A stretch of DNA of 64,000 nt from Streptomyces sp. JH14 (lineage in GTDB: Bacteria > Actinomycetota > Actinomycetes > Streptomycetales > Streptomycetaceae), in the NCBI RefSeq assembly GCF_029428675.1, contig NZ_JAJNEL010000001.1:3782001-3846000 (forward strand), in the 5' to 3' direction. The translations under genes were made by a program, and so were the position numbers. Positions 43,140 through 51,506 of the stretch are shown in pieces. The first letter of the stretch is position 1. Each line of letters opens with the position of its first letter. The notes beneath the pieces were generated by a model, which had not been told where the DNA came from, made no database searches, and saw only the letters and a list, made by a program, of their open reading frames with translations.

Positions 43140-44738
43140 ATGAGTTCTGCGGTGATACCGGCGCGCGAGGAGCGCGGTGCGGTGCCCGGGGCGCGGCAAC
43201 TGCGCGAACTGTTCGCACGCGACGGTGCGGTGCGGATCGTCGGCGCACACAATCCGCTGGGCGCGCGCCTTGCCGAACGGGCGGGATTCGACGGTGTGTG
43301 GTCGAGCGGCCTGGAGGTCTCGGCCTCCCAGGGCGTGCCCGACACCGACATCCTCACCATGAGCGAGCTGCTCGGCGTGGCCTCGTCGCTGGCCTCGGCG
43401 GTCGCCATTCCGGTGGTGGCGGACTGCGATGCCGGATACGGCAACGCCCATAATGTCATGAACATGGTCCAGCGTTACGAGGCGGCCGGAATCGCCGCCG
43501 TGTCCATCGAGGACAAGCGCTTCCCCAAGGTCAACAGCTTCATCCCGGGCCGTCAGGAACTGGCTCCCGTCCCCGAGTTCTGCGGCAAGCTGGCCGCGGC
43601 CAAGGCCGCCCAGCGGACCGATGACTTCATGGTGATCGCCCGCATCGAGGCACTGATCGCCGGCTGGGGCCTGGCGGAGGCGCTGCGTCGCGGGGAGGCC
43701 TACGCGGAGGCCGGCGCGGATGCCGTGCTCATCCACTCCAAGGACGGCAATCCGGAGGAGGTGCTGCGCTTCCTCAGCAGCTGGCGCCTCCGGACGCCGG
43801 TGGTCGTGGTCCCCACCACGTACCACACGGTGACCGCCACGGAGCTGGCCGAGGCGGGCGCCAAGATGGTGATCTACGCCAACCACGGCCTGCGCGCGGG
43901 GATCACCGCCGTCAGCGAGACCTTCGCCTCGATCCTGCGTGAGGACAGGACCACCGCCGTCGAGGGCCGGATCGCGCCGCTGACCACCGTCTTCGACCTC
44001 CAGGGCATGCCCCAGCAGAAGCGGCACGAGGCACAGTTCATCACCCCACACGAGGGCCGGCCACGGGCCCTGGTCGTACCCGGCGGCGCGCCGGCCGGAC
44101 CGGGTCCCCAGCTGCTGGAGAAGCAGACGTCCGCCCTGCGCCGGGCAGGCATCGAATCGATCGTCCTCGCCACCGCGGGCGCCACGCCGGCCGACTGCCC
44201 GCAGGATGTCACCCCCGGCGCCACGCACACGGACGCGGCCGGTGCGGTGCTGGAGCTGCCGGGCAGCAGCGCGGGCCGCACGGTGCTGGTCTCGGCCGAC
44301 ACGTTCGTCGAGGCCGAACCGCTGCGCCGGCTCGCCGCGGTGGAGGCCGACATCGCCGTACTGGTCGATGTCACGGCCGGGACCGGTGAGCGCCCCGACG
44401 CGCTGGGGCTGCGGCTGACCTCGGTGGCCCGTGACGGCCGCCGGATCTGCGCAAGCGAGAGCGTGGAGGTCATAGGGCGGGCAGGTGACCGTCCGGACGG
44501 CGAGTTCGTGGGGGCCGCGGCCTTCTCCCCGGCCGGAATGGCGGTGCTGCGCAGGGCCGCCGAGAAGCGGCAGGCCAACTCCGTGCATGCGTGCCTTGCC
44601 GACTTGCTGAACGACCTGCTTGCGGACGGCCACCAGCCGCACGCGGTCGAGATCGCGTCCGGCTGGCTGGAACTGCGTACCGAGGACGACATCCGCCGTG
44701 CCACGCAGATGCTGGCAACCCGTGAGACGGCCCTGTGA
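43140..44738 (+). CDS. Phosphoenolpyruvate mutase fused to a degenerate nucleotidyltransferase domain
   Basis: 532 residues from ATG 43140, caggaga upstream. Residues 20-300 form the PEP mutase barrel: GVWSSGLEVSASQGVPDTD, DCDAGYGNAHNV, and the diagnostic loop IEDKRFPKVNSF (EDKxFPKxNS). This converts PEP to phosphonopyruvate, the committed C-P bond step. Residues 315-530 resemble an NTP-transferase (LRRAGIESIVLATA ... VEADIAVLVDVT ... GWLELRTEDDIRRA), but the nucleotide loop is altered (VPGGAPAGPGPQLLEK). Mutase-cytidylyltransferase fusions (PntC type) activate aminoethylphosphonate with CTP; whether this one still can is unclear. Confidence 0.93.
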   Translation: MSSAVIPAREERGAVPGARQLRELFARDGAVRIVGAHNPLGARLAERAGFDGVWSSGLEVSASQGVPDTDILTMSELLGVASSLASAVAIPVVADCDAGYGNAHNVMNMVQRYEAAGIAAVSIEDKRFPKVNSFIPGRQELAPVPEFCGKLAAAKAAQRTDDFMVIARIEALIAGWGLAEALRRGEAYAEAGADAVLIHSKDGNPEEVLRFLSSWRLRTPVVVVPTTYHTVTATELAEAGAKMVIYANHGLRAGITAVSETFASILREDRTTAVEGRIAPLTTVFDLQGMPQQKRHEAQFITPHEGRPRALVVPGGAPAGPGPQLLEKQTSALRRAGIESIVLATAGATPADCPQDVTPGATHTDAAGAVLELPGSSAGRTVLVSADTFVEAEPLRRLAAVEADIAVLVDVTAGTGERPDALGLRLTSVARDGRRICASESVEVIGRAGDRPDGEFVGAAAFSPAGMAVLRRAAEKRQANSVHACLADLLNDLLADGHQPHAVEIASGWLELRTEDDIRRATQMLATRETAL

Positions 44739-45862
44739 GCGGCACCGGTACGAGCGCACTGGACGCCCGCGCCCTCGTCGCGCTGCTGCAGGACCGCGGA
44801 TTCGGCCCGTTCACCGGCGTACCGTGCTCGTTTCTCGGCCCGGTCATCTCCCACCTGGAGGCCGAACATCCGCAGCAGTACGTGATCGCCGCCAACGAGG
44901 GGGAAGCGGTGGCGCTCGCGGCCGGAGCCCGCCTCGCGGGCCGCAAGCCGGTGGTCATCCTGCAGAATTCGGGTCTGGGCAACTCCGTCAACCCGCTCAC
45001 CTCCCTCTGCCACACCCTGCGCCTGCCGGTCCTGCTGCTGGTGACCTGGCGCGGCCGGCCCGGCCGGCCCGACGAGCCCCAGCACGAGCTGATGGGCCGC
45101 ATCACGCCTGAGCTTCTGACTGCCATGGGCATCCGCAACGAACTGCTCCCCACGGATCCGGCGGCCCTCGGCGGCATGCTGGACACCGCGGTCGAGCACA
45201 TGGCCGTCACCGGGCTGCCGTTCGCGCTCGTCGTGCCCAAGGGCGCCATCGCCCCGTACGCGGGCGGGAGGAGCGCCCGGCGCGGGGACGCCCACCTGAT
45301 GAAACGGGCCGAGGCCATCGCGCATGTCGTCGGCGCCATGGACCCGAAGACCCTGCTGGTGGCAACGACCGGCAAGACCGCCCGTGAACTGGAACGGGAC
45401 TGGGACCGTCCGGAGAATCTCTACGTGGTCGGCTCGATGGGCTGCGCGTCGAGCGTGGCCCTCGGCGTGGCCATGCACGCCGAAGGCCGGAGGGTCGCGG
45501 TGCTGGACGGCGACGGTGCGGCGCTCATGCGCCTCGAGGCGATGACCACGATCGGGCACCAGCGGGACACCGACCTGTGCCATGTGCTGCTCGACAACGA
45601 GGCGTACGAGTCGACCGGCAGCCAGCCCACCGTCTCCGCCGGCGTCGACTTCTGCGCGATCGCCGCCGCATGCGGCTACCGCCGGACCTACGACGTCTCG
45701 GCCGGGGACGCCGTGCGCGAGGCCGTGCGGCACGCCCAGGAGGCAGGCGGCACCCATCTGATCCGGGTCCGCATCGCCCCCGGCTCCGATCCGGGCCTGG
45801 GCCGCCCGGCCTTCCCCCCGCCCGCGTCAGCGGCCCGGTTCATGGAGGCGGTCGCCCGATGA
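44735..45862 (+). CDS. Phosphonopyruvate decarboxylase
   Basis: 375 residues from GTG 44735, overlapping the mutase stop. It is a ThDP enzyme: the PYR half has FTGVPCSFLGPVI and AANEGEAVALAAG (catalytic Glu), and the PP half has the cofactor motif DGDGAALMRLEAM to LLDNEAYESTGSQPT. It turns phosphonopyruvate into phosphonoacetaldehyde, pulling the unfavourable mutase step forward. The stop overlaps the aminotransferase start (ATGA). Confidence 0.95.
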   Translation: MSGTGTSALDARALVALLQDRGFGPFTGVPCSFLGPVISHLEAEHPQQYVIAANEGEAVALAAGARLAGRKPVVILQNSGLGNSVNPLTSLCHTLRLPVLLLVTWRGRPGRPDEPQHELMGRITPELLTAMGIRNELLPTDPAALGGMLDTAVEHMAVTGLPFALVVPKGAIAPYAGGRSARRGDAHLMKRAEAIAHVVGAMDPKTLLVATTGKTARELERDWDRPENLYVVGSMGCASSVALGVAMHAEGRRVAVLDGDGAALMRLEAMTTIGHQRDTDLCHVLLDNEAYESTGSQPTVSAGVDFCAIAAACGYRRTYDVSAGDAVREAVRHAQEAGGTHLIRVRIAPGSDPGLGRPAFPPPASAARFMEAVAR

Positions 45863-47028
45863 GCGCCGGCACGTACGAACACGCAGAAGCCCTGGTCCTG
45901 ATGAACCCGGGTCCCGTCATGACGGACAGCCGGGTGCGCACCGCACTGGCCGGGCCCGACCTGTGCCACCGTGAGCCCGAGTTCTCCGAACTCATGGCCC
46001 GGGTACGGCACAGGACCACCCTCGTCGCAGGCGGCGACGACCGGCACACCTCCGTGGTCCTGACCGGCTCCGGAACGTCCGCTGTCGAGGCGGCCGTCAG
46101 CTCGGCGGTCCCCGAGGACGGCGGTCTGCTGGCCGTGGACAACGGTCACTACGGTGAACGGTTCGCGCACATGGCGGAGGCCCACGGCATCCGCAGCCAC
46201 CGGCTGGAACTGGGCTGGGGCAACCCGGTCGACCCGGCGGCCGTCGATCGTGCGCTGGCCGGCCGCACCGGACTAACGCACGTCGGACTCGTCCACCACG
46301 AGACCAGCAGCGGCATGCTCAACGATGTGGCGGCGGTGACCAGGGTCGCCCACAGCCATGGGTGCGAGGTCATCGTGGACGCCGTCAGCAGCATCGGCGC
46401 CGAACGCATCGGGCTGGCCGCGGACGGGATCGACTGGCTCGCCGGATCGGCCAACAAGTGCCTCGAAGGCGCTCCGGGTCTCGGCTTCGTCAGCGCCTCC
46501 CGGACGGCGTTCGAAGCGCTGGCCGGCGCTCCGCGGCGCAGCTACTGCCTGGACCTGCACCGTCACTACCAGGCTCAGGAGAAGGCGCAGGCCCCGGCGT
46601 TCACCCCGGGCGTCCCGGCGTTCTACGCCTTCGACGCCGCGCTCTCCCTGGCGCTGGCCGAGGGGTGGGAGGCCCGCAACGCCCGGTACCAGGGCCTGGC
46701 CCGGCAGCTGCGCAGTGGACTGCAGGAGCTGGGCCTCGAGATCCTGCTCCCTCCGGAGCAGCGGGCCGCGGGGCTGACGGCGGTACGGATACCGGCCGGA
46801 TGGAGTTACGCCGAGCTCCACGAGGGCCTGCGCGCGCACCGGTTCGTGATCTACGCCGCCCAGGAGCTGCTGGCGCGGGACTACTTCCGGCTCTCGACGA
46901 TGGGCTGCATGACCGAGGAGGACATCGGCCGTTTCCTGGCGGTGCTCCGCCGTCTCCTGCGGGACCGGGACGGGACCGCCCGCCCGGAGCGCGCCCGGAC
47001 GCGGACCGGTGACGAGGGTGAGGGGTGA
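45859..47028 (+). CDS. 2-aminoethylphosphonate aminotransferase
   Basis: 389 residues, class V PLP fold. NPGPVMTDSRVRTAL opens the protein, TGSGTSAVEAAVSSAV binds the cofactor phosphate, VDAVSSIGAERIG carries the PLP-binding Asp, and GSANKCLEGAPG holds the Schiff-base Lys. Phosphonoacetaldehyde becomes 2-aminoethylphosphonate (AEP). The C-terminal tail is basic and disordered. These three overlapping genes make AEP from PEP without further help. Confidence 0.95.
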   Translation: MSAGTYEHAEALVLMNPGPVMTDSRVRTALAGPDLCHREPEFSELMARVRHRTTLVAGGDDRHTSVVLTGSGTSAVEAAVSSAVPEDGGLLAVDNGHYGERFAHMAEAHGIRSHRLELGWGNPVDPAAVDRALAGRTGLTHVGLVHHETSSGMLNDVAAVTRVAHSHGCEVIVDAVSSIGAERIGLAADGIDWLAGSANKCLEGAPGLGFVSASRTAFEALAGAPRRSYCLDLHRHYQAQEKAQAPAFTPGVPAFYAFDAALSLALAEGWEARNARYQGLARQLRSGLQELGLEILLPPEQRAAGLTAVRIPAGWSYAELHEGLRAHRFVIYAAQELLARDYFRLSTMGCMTEEDIGRFLAVLRRLLRDRDGTARPERARTRTGDEGEG

Positions 47029-47029
47029 G

Positions 47030-49222
47030 GTGACCACGGCCCGAATCGAGCCCCCGGACCGCGCCGCGGAGCCCTATCGCCTGGCTCTGGTGGGGGGCGG
47101 TCCCAGGGCGACGTACGCCATGGAGCGGCTCTCGGCGACGATCGGCCGGCTCGGGGCGAAGGCCCGGCTCGAGGTCCGGGTCTTCGAACGCACCGGGGAG
47201 TTCGGCGCAGGGCAGGCACACAGCCCGGCCCAGGCGCGGACGAGTTATCTGAACCGTATCGCCTGCCAGGTGAGCTTCGCCGCCGACGAGAGCACCGTGG
47301 GCGCGGGGCCGCTCCGGCCCGGCCCCGAGCGGCCCACGCTGTACGAATGGTGCCGGCGCGCCTTCCAGGAGACCGGGGACCCGGACTTCGACCTGCGCCC
47401 CGAGGACTGGCCCAAGCGCCATGTGCACGGTCTCGCCCTGCGCGAGATGTTCCGGACCTACGCGGCGGACCTGCTGCGTCATCCCGGCACCGAACTGCAC
47501 CTGCACCACGCGGAAGTGGTGGACCTCGTCCCGCTCGGGCACGGGCTCGAGGTGGTCACCGCGGACGGGGACCGGTACCCGGCGGACGAGGTGCTGCTGC
47601 TGACCGGGCACTCCTGGCACGATCCGGAGCGCGCCGCGAGCGCCCCCGGCGGCCGCACCCGCCATGTGCCGCACCCGTATCCGCTGGAGGCGCGCCTGGG
47701 GCCGGAGCAGTGCGGTCCCTCGGACGTGGTCGGCTGTGCGGGAATGGGCCTGACCGCGATCGACACCGTGCTGCACCTGACGGAGGGGCGCGGCGGCACG
47801 TTCCACCAGGACTCCGGTGGCGGACTGGTCTATCTGCCCAGTGGCGAGGAACCCGCGGCCATCGTGGCGTTCAGCAGGTCGGGTCTCTTCACCTTCGCGC
47901 GCCCCGACAACCACAAGCCGAACGGCAGCGACCATCCGGGCACGTTCCTGACGGCCGGGGCGGTGGAACAGCTCCGCGCGCACCGGGGCGCGCAGGCCTC
48001 GCGCGGGGCCGGGGCCGGCCGTGCGCAGCTCGACTTCGAGCGCGACGTCCTGCCGCTGGCGGTGCTGGAGATGGCGCACCTGCACTACGTCACCCTCTTC
48101 GGGCCGGGCGCGGCGCTGCTGCTGACGCAGCGGGTACTGCCGCACTGGCTCGCCTTCCTGACCGGCGGGCCCGCCGCGCAGCACACCGACGACCTGCTCG
48201 CGCCCCTGGAGCGTGCGATCGACGAGATCGTGGAGGTGCTGGACGGGTTACTGCGCGGGAAACAGGCGATGTTCACGGCGCAGCGCTCGGTCGGCTGGCC
48301 GGTTCGGGACGTCCTGCTGCACTGGGTCAGGACGGTCTTCGGTGCCTCCGCCGCGTACGAGGTCCGGCGCTGTGCCGACCGCTCGGTGGCCCCGTCGACG
48401 GTCACGGACGGGCTCGAGTCTCCCTGGGGGATGGATCCCTCGCTCCACGGCAACCGCTTCGACTGGCAGCGGACGGTCGCTCCGCTGCCCCCCGGCGGGT
48501 CGCCGGCGGAGGTTCGCCGGGCGGTGCTGGACTTCATGGCGCGCGATCAGCTGTGGGCCCGGCAGGGCAATGTCGGCAACCCGCACAAGGCCGCGGCGGA
48601 CGGCGTCTGGCGCGACCTGCGCGGGGTGATCTCGGGCGCGGTGGACGACGCAGGTCTGACGCCCGCGTCCCAGCGGCGTTTTCTGGATACGTGGGTGGGC
48701 CACCACAACCGGCTGGCCAACGGCGCCGCGCCCGAGATCATGGCCAAGATCATCGCGTTGATCGAGCACGGGCTGCTGGAGGTCGGGGCGGGACGCGACG
48801 CAAGGGTCCGGGTGGACGAGGCGACCGGCCGGGCCTTCGTCGAGGGGCCGCACACCGGTCTGCGGCGCCAGGTCGATGTGCTGGTGGAGGCGCGGATGCA
48901 CGGGTTCGATCCCCGGCTCGACGCGCTGCCGCTCTATCGCAACCTCCTCGGCCGCGGCCTGGTGCGGCTGTGGCACAACGAGTCGGCCGACGGTGAGGTC
49001 TTCGAGCCGGGCGGCCTCGATCTGACGGAGGACTTCCATCCGCTCGGCGCCGACGGCTCGGCCGACACCAGGATCACCGTCCTCGGGGTGCCTTCCGAGG
49101 GGGCCCGGTCCTTTCTGCTGTCCGCCCTGCGCCCGTACGTCGACCACTACGTGATGCGTGACGTGCTGGTCTGGCTGGACGGCTTCTGGCGCGCGGCCGG
49201 CGCGGCCGACGCCGCCCGATGA
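47030..49222 (+). CDS. Large FAD/NAD(P)-binding protein
   Basis: About 730 residues from GTG 47030, one base after the aminotransferase stop; GTG codons at 47009 and 47018 are also in frame. The N-terminal Rossmann fold LALVGGGPRATYAMERLS is that of the FAD-NAD(P)-binding family (NAD_binding_9 type), with a second nucleotide motif VVGCAGMGLTAIDTVLHL near residue 240. The remaining 480 residues are unfamiliar and mostly helical. Related proteins occur beside phosphonate and amino acid genes and may be amine or N-oxidising flavoenzymes. It is the last gene of the first plus-strand operon and could oxidise AEP nitrogen. Confidence 0.8.
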   Translation: MTTARIEPPDRAAEPYRLALVGGGPRATYAMERLSATIGRLGAKARLEVRVFERTGEFGAGQAHSPAQARTSYLNRIACQVSFAADESTVGAGPLRPGPERPTLYEWCRRAFQETGDPDFDLRPEDWPKRHVHGLALREMFRTYAADLLRHPGTELHLHHAEVVDLVPLGHGLEVVTADGDRYPADEVLLLTGHSWHDPERAASAPGGRTRHVPHPYPLEARLGPEQCGPSDVVGCAGMGLTAIDTVLHLTEGRGGTFHQDSGGGLVYLPSGEEPAAIVAFSRSGLFTFARPDNHKPNGSDHPGTFLTAGAVEQLRAHRGAQASRGAGAGRAQLDFERDVLPLAVLEMAHLHYVTLFGPGAALLLTQRVLPHWLAFLTGGPAAQHTDDLLAPLERAIDEIVEVLDGLLRGKQAMFTAQRSVGWPVRDVLLHWVRTVFGASAAYEVRRCADRSVAPSTVTDGLESPWGMDPSLHGNRFDWQRTVAPLPPGGSPAEVRRAVLDFMARDQLWARQGNVGNPHKAAADGVWRDLRGVISGAVDDAGLTPASQRRFLDTWVGHHNRLANGAAPEIMAKIIALIEHGLLEVGAGRDARVRVDEATGRAFVEGPHTGLRRQVDVLVEARMHGFDPRLDALPLYRNLLGRGLVRLWHNESADGEVFEPGGLDLTEDFHPLGADGSADTRITVLGVPSEGARSFLLSALRPYVDHYVMRDVLVWLDGFWRAAGAADAAR

Positions 49223-49250
49223 CCCGGCCGGCGGCCCTCCGGCTCCGTCG

Positions 49251-49292
49251 TAAGCAATCGATAACCGGGTTTTAAGCGGGCGTGGTTAGTGT
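49251..49292 (+). promoter_or_regulatory. SARP-type promoter of the second plus-strand operon
   Basis: taagcaa (49251), taaccgg (49262) and taagcgg (49273) are spaced exactly 11 and 11 bp. The -10-like tagtgt (49287-49292) follows about 8 bp after the last repeat core. The layout repeats that of 38234-38275. A leader of about 70 bases leads to GTG 49369. Confidence 0.72.
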
Positions 49293-49368
49293 CGCAAGGG
49301 GCCTGGACACGGGCCGTCCGCACCGTTCGCAACCACGAGAGCCAGCCAATCAACCGGGGGGCAGAACA

Positions 49369-50250
49369 GTGATCATCAGCAAGCAGGCGGATGCGAAAAT
49401 GGGCTCTGTGATCGAGGGGTTCGACCTGTCCTCGGCCACCGCCGCAGAGGTCGCCCAGATCAAGGAACTCGTCTACACGGACAAGATCGTCATCCTCAGG
49501 AAGCAGGAGCTCTCGACGGCGGCGTTCGTGGAGCTGGGCAAGCTCTTCGGTGAGCCGGCTCCCTACTACGAGCCGATGTACCACCACCCGGAGAACGATC
49601 TCGTCTTCGTCTCCTCCAATGTGCCGGAGGACGGCAAGCAGGTCGGCGTGCCCAAGACGGGCAAGTTCTGGCACGCGGACTACCAGTTCATGGAGAAGCC
49701 GTTCGGGTTCACCCTGATCCATCCGCAGGTGGTGCCCACCGGGGACCGCGGCACCTTCTTCATCGATCTGGGGAAGGCCTACGAGGCCCTGCCGCAGGAG
49801 CTGAAGGACGCCGCCGCACAGGCTCGGGCGGTGCACAGCCCGCGCCGTTTCTTCAAGATCCGCCCGGAGGATGTCTACCGTCCGGTGGGCGAGCTGATGG
49901 CCGAGATCGAGGCCAAGACGCCGGCCGTCGTCCACAACGCCGTGACCCGCCACCCCCACACCGGAGAATCGATTCTCTACATCAGTGAGGGGTTCACCGT
50001 CGGGCTCACCGACGAAGCGGGCAAGGAGCTCGGCGCCGACCTGCTCGAGTCGCTGCTGGAAGCCACCGGCCAGCACGACCGCACCTTCGAGCACCCGCAG
50101 ATCCATCTGCAGCGCTTCGACGCCGGCGACCTGCTGATCTGGGACAACCGCAGCCTGGTGCACCGCGCCCTGCACACGACGACGCCGGAGCCGGCGGTCT
50201 CGTACCGCGTGACGGTCTACGACGAGTACCCGTTCGACGCTGCCGTCTGA
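49369..50250 (+). CDS. Isonitrile-forming non-heme iron oxygenase (ScoE/Rv0097-like, TauD family)
   Basis: 293 residues from GTG 49369 after ggggggcag. It follows ScoE closely: GKFWHADYQFMEKPFG (iron ligands His102 and Asp104), the substrate loop APYYEPMYHHPEND, FVSSNVPEDGKQVGVPKTGK, and the closing WDNRSLVHRALHTTTPEPAV with the second His and the α-ketoglutarate Arg in SYRVTV. ScoE and Rv0097 turn an N-carboxymethyl amine (a glycine adduct of an enoyl acid) into an isonitrile by two oxidations and loss of CO2. The retained YYEPMY and VPKTGKFWHADYQF stretches argue that this chemistry is kept. Confidence 0.9.
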   Translation: MIISKQADAKMGSVIEGFDLSSATAAEVAQIKELVYTDKIVILRKQELSTAAFVELGKLFGEPAPYYEPMYHHPENDLVFVSSNVPEDGKQVGVPKTGKFWHADYQFMEKPFGFTLIHPQVVPTGDRGTFFIDLGKAYEALPQELKDAAAQARAVHSPRRFFKIRPEDVYRPVGELMAEIEAKTPAVVHNAVTRHPHTGESILYISEGFTVGLTDEAGKELGADLLESLLEATGQHDRTFEHPQIHLQRFDAGDLLIWDNRSLVHRALHTTTPEPAVSYRVTVYDEYPFDAAV

Positions 50251-50284
50251 CGCCATCCGCAACCTCGACAGGACAGGACCACCC

Positions 50285-51478
50285 ATGGCCAAGTGTCCCT
50301 TCGACGGCACGCCCTTCGATGCCGCGTACTTCGACGACCCGTACGCCCGGTACAGCGAACTGCGGGAGGAGTCCCCGGTCCAGCGCGTCTGGCTGCCGGA
50401 AGGCGTCCCGGTATGGCTCGTGACCCGGTACGAGGACGTGCACGCCTGCCTCAACGACAAGCGCCTGGTGCGCAGCCGGAAGCACGCCAACAGCGACTAC
50501 CGCAGCGAGCTGCTTCCCGAGGCGGTGCGTGACGGCAACCTCCACATGGAGGACGGCGAGATCCACACCCGGCTGCGCCGGTTCATGAACTTCGCCTTCA
50601 CCCCCAAGCGCATCGCCGCGCTGCGGCCGCGCATGGACGAGGTCGCCGACGCGCTGCTGGAGAAGCTCGCCACGGCCGGGGGCGGGGACCTGATGGCCGA
50701 CTTCGCGGAGCCGCTGCCCATCGCCATCATCGTGGACATCCTCGGCATCCCGCGCGACATGGGCGGCGACTTCCACCTGTGGAGCGACCAGATCATGTGC
50801 GGCGTGCCCGAGGACGCCCAGAAGGGCGGTGCGGCACTGATCCAGTACACGTACCAGCTGATCGCCCGGAAGCGCGAGGAACCCGGCGACGATCTGCTCT
50901 CGCACTGGGTCCACGGGAAGGACGAGGAGGGCAACGGCCTGTCCGAGCAGGAGATCGTCGGCATGGCCTTCTTCCTGCTGCTCGGTGGCTACATCACCAC
51001 CTTCGGCTCGTTCGGCACCGCGGTGCTCGGCCTGCTCACCCAGCCGGAGAAGGCCGATCAGCTCCGGGCGCACCCGGAGCTGATCCCCGCCGCGGTCGAG
51101 GAGTTCCTGCGCTGGGACGGGTCCGCGCAGAACTCCATCCGCCGGTTCGCCGTCGAGGAGCTGGAGCTGGCGGGAACGCGGATCGGCAAGGGCGACACCG
51201 TGATGCTCTCGATCGGATCGGCCAACCGCGACCCGCGGCGGTTCCCCGCGCCGGACGAGATGAGGTTCGACCGCGAGGACAGCGCCCAGCACCTCACCTT
51301 CGGCCGGGGCACACACCACTGCCCCGGCAAGGAACTGGCCCGGATCGAGCTGCAGGTGATGATCGCGAAGCTGCTGCAGCGCTTCCCGGACCTGGCACTG
51401 GCCGTACCGGCCGAGTCGATCACCTGGCGTCCGAACTACACCTTCCGAGCCCCGCGTTCACTTCCCGTCACGGTGTGA
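50285..51478 (+). CDS. Cytochrome P450, first of a tandem pair, altered I-helix
   Basis: 397 residues. The heme loop is FGRGTHHCPGKELARIE and the K-helix ExxR is EFLR. The I-helix reads FFLLLGGYITTFGSFG: the usual acid of (A/G)Gx(D/E)TT is Ile237, which in known P450s weakens oxygen activation or changes chemistry. It is about 55 percent identical to the next gene (shared HMEDGEIHTRLRRFMNFAF). It may hydroxylate, epoxidise or do non-oxidative work on the acyl chain. Confidence 0.93.
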   Translation: MAKCPFDGTPFDAAYFDDPYARYSELREESPVQRVWLPEGVPVWLVTRYEDVHACLNDKRLVRSRKHANSDYRSELLPEAVRDGNLHMEDGEIHTRLRRFMNFAFTPKRIAALRPRMDEVADALLEKLATAGGGDLMADFAEPLPIAIIVDILGIPRDMGGDFHLWSDQIMCGVPEDAQKGGAALIQYTYQLIARKREEPGDDLLSHWVHGKDEEGNGLSEQEIVGMAFFLLLGGYITTFGSFGTAVLGLLTQPEKADQLRAHPELIPAAVEEFLRWDGSAQNSIRRFAVEELELAGTRIGKGDTVMLSIGSANRDPRRFPAPDEMRFDREDSAQHLTFGRGTHHCPGKELARIELQVMIAKLLQRFPDLALAVPAESITWRPNYTFRAPRSLPVTV

Positions 51479-51506
51479 CCGTGGCGCCCTGCCCCGAGGT
51501 TGGAAC

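Noticed and set aside
49369..50250. Taurine dioxygenase assignment for the TauD-family gene
   Set aside because: The substrate loop APYYEPMYHHPEND and the VPKTGKFWHADYQF stretch match ScoE/Rv0097, not TauD, and the neighbours are ScoD- and ScoB-like.
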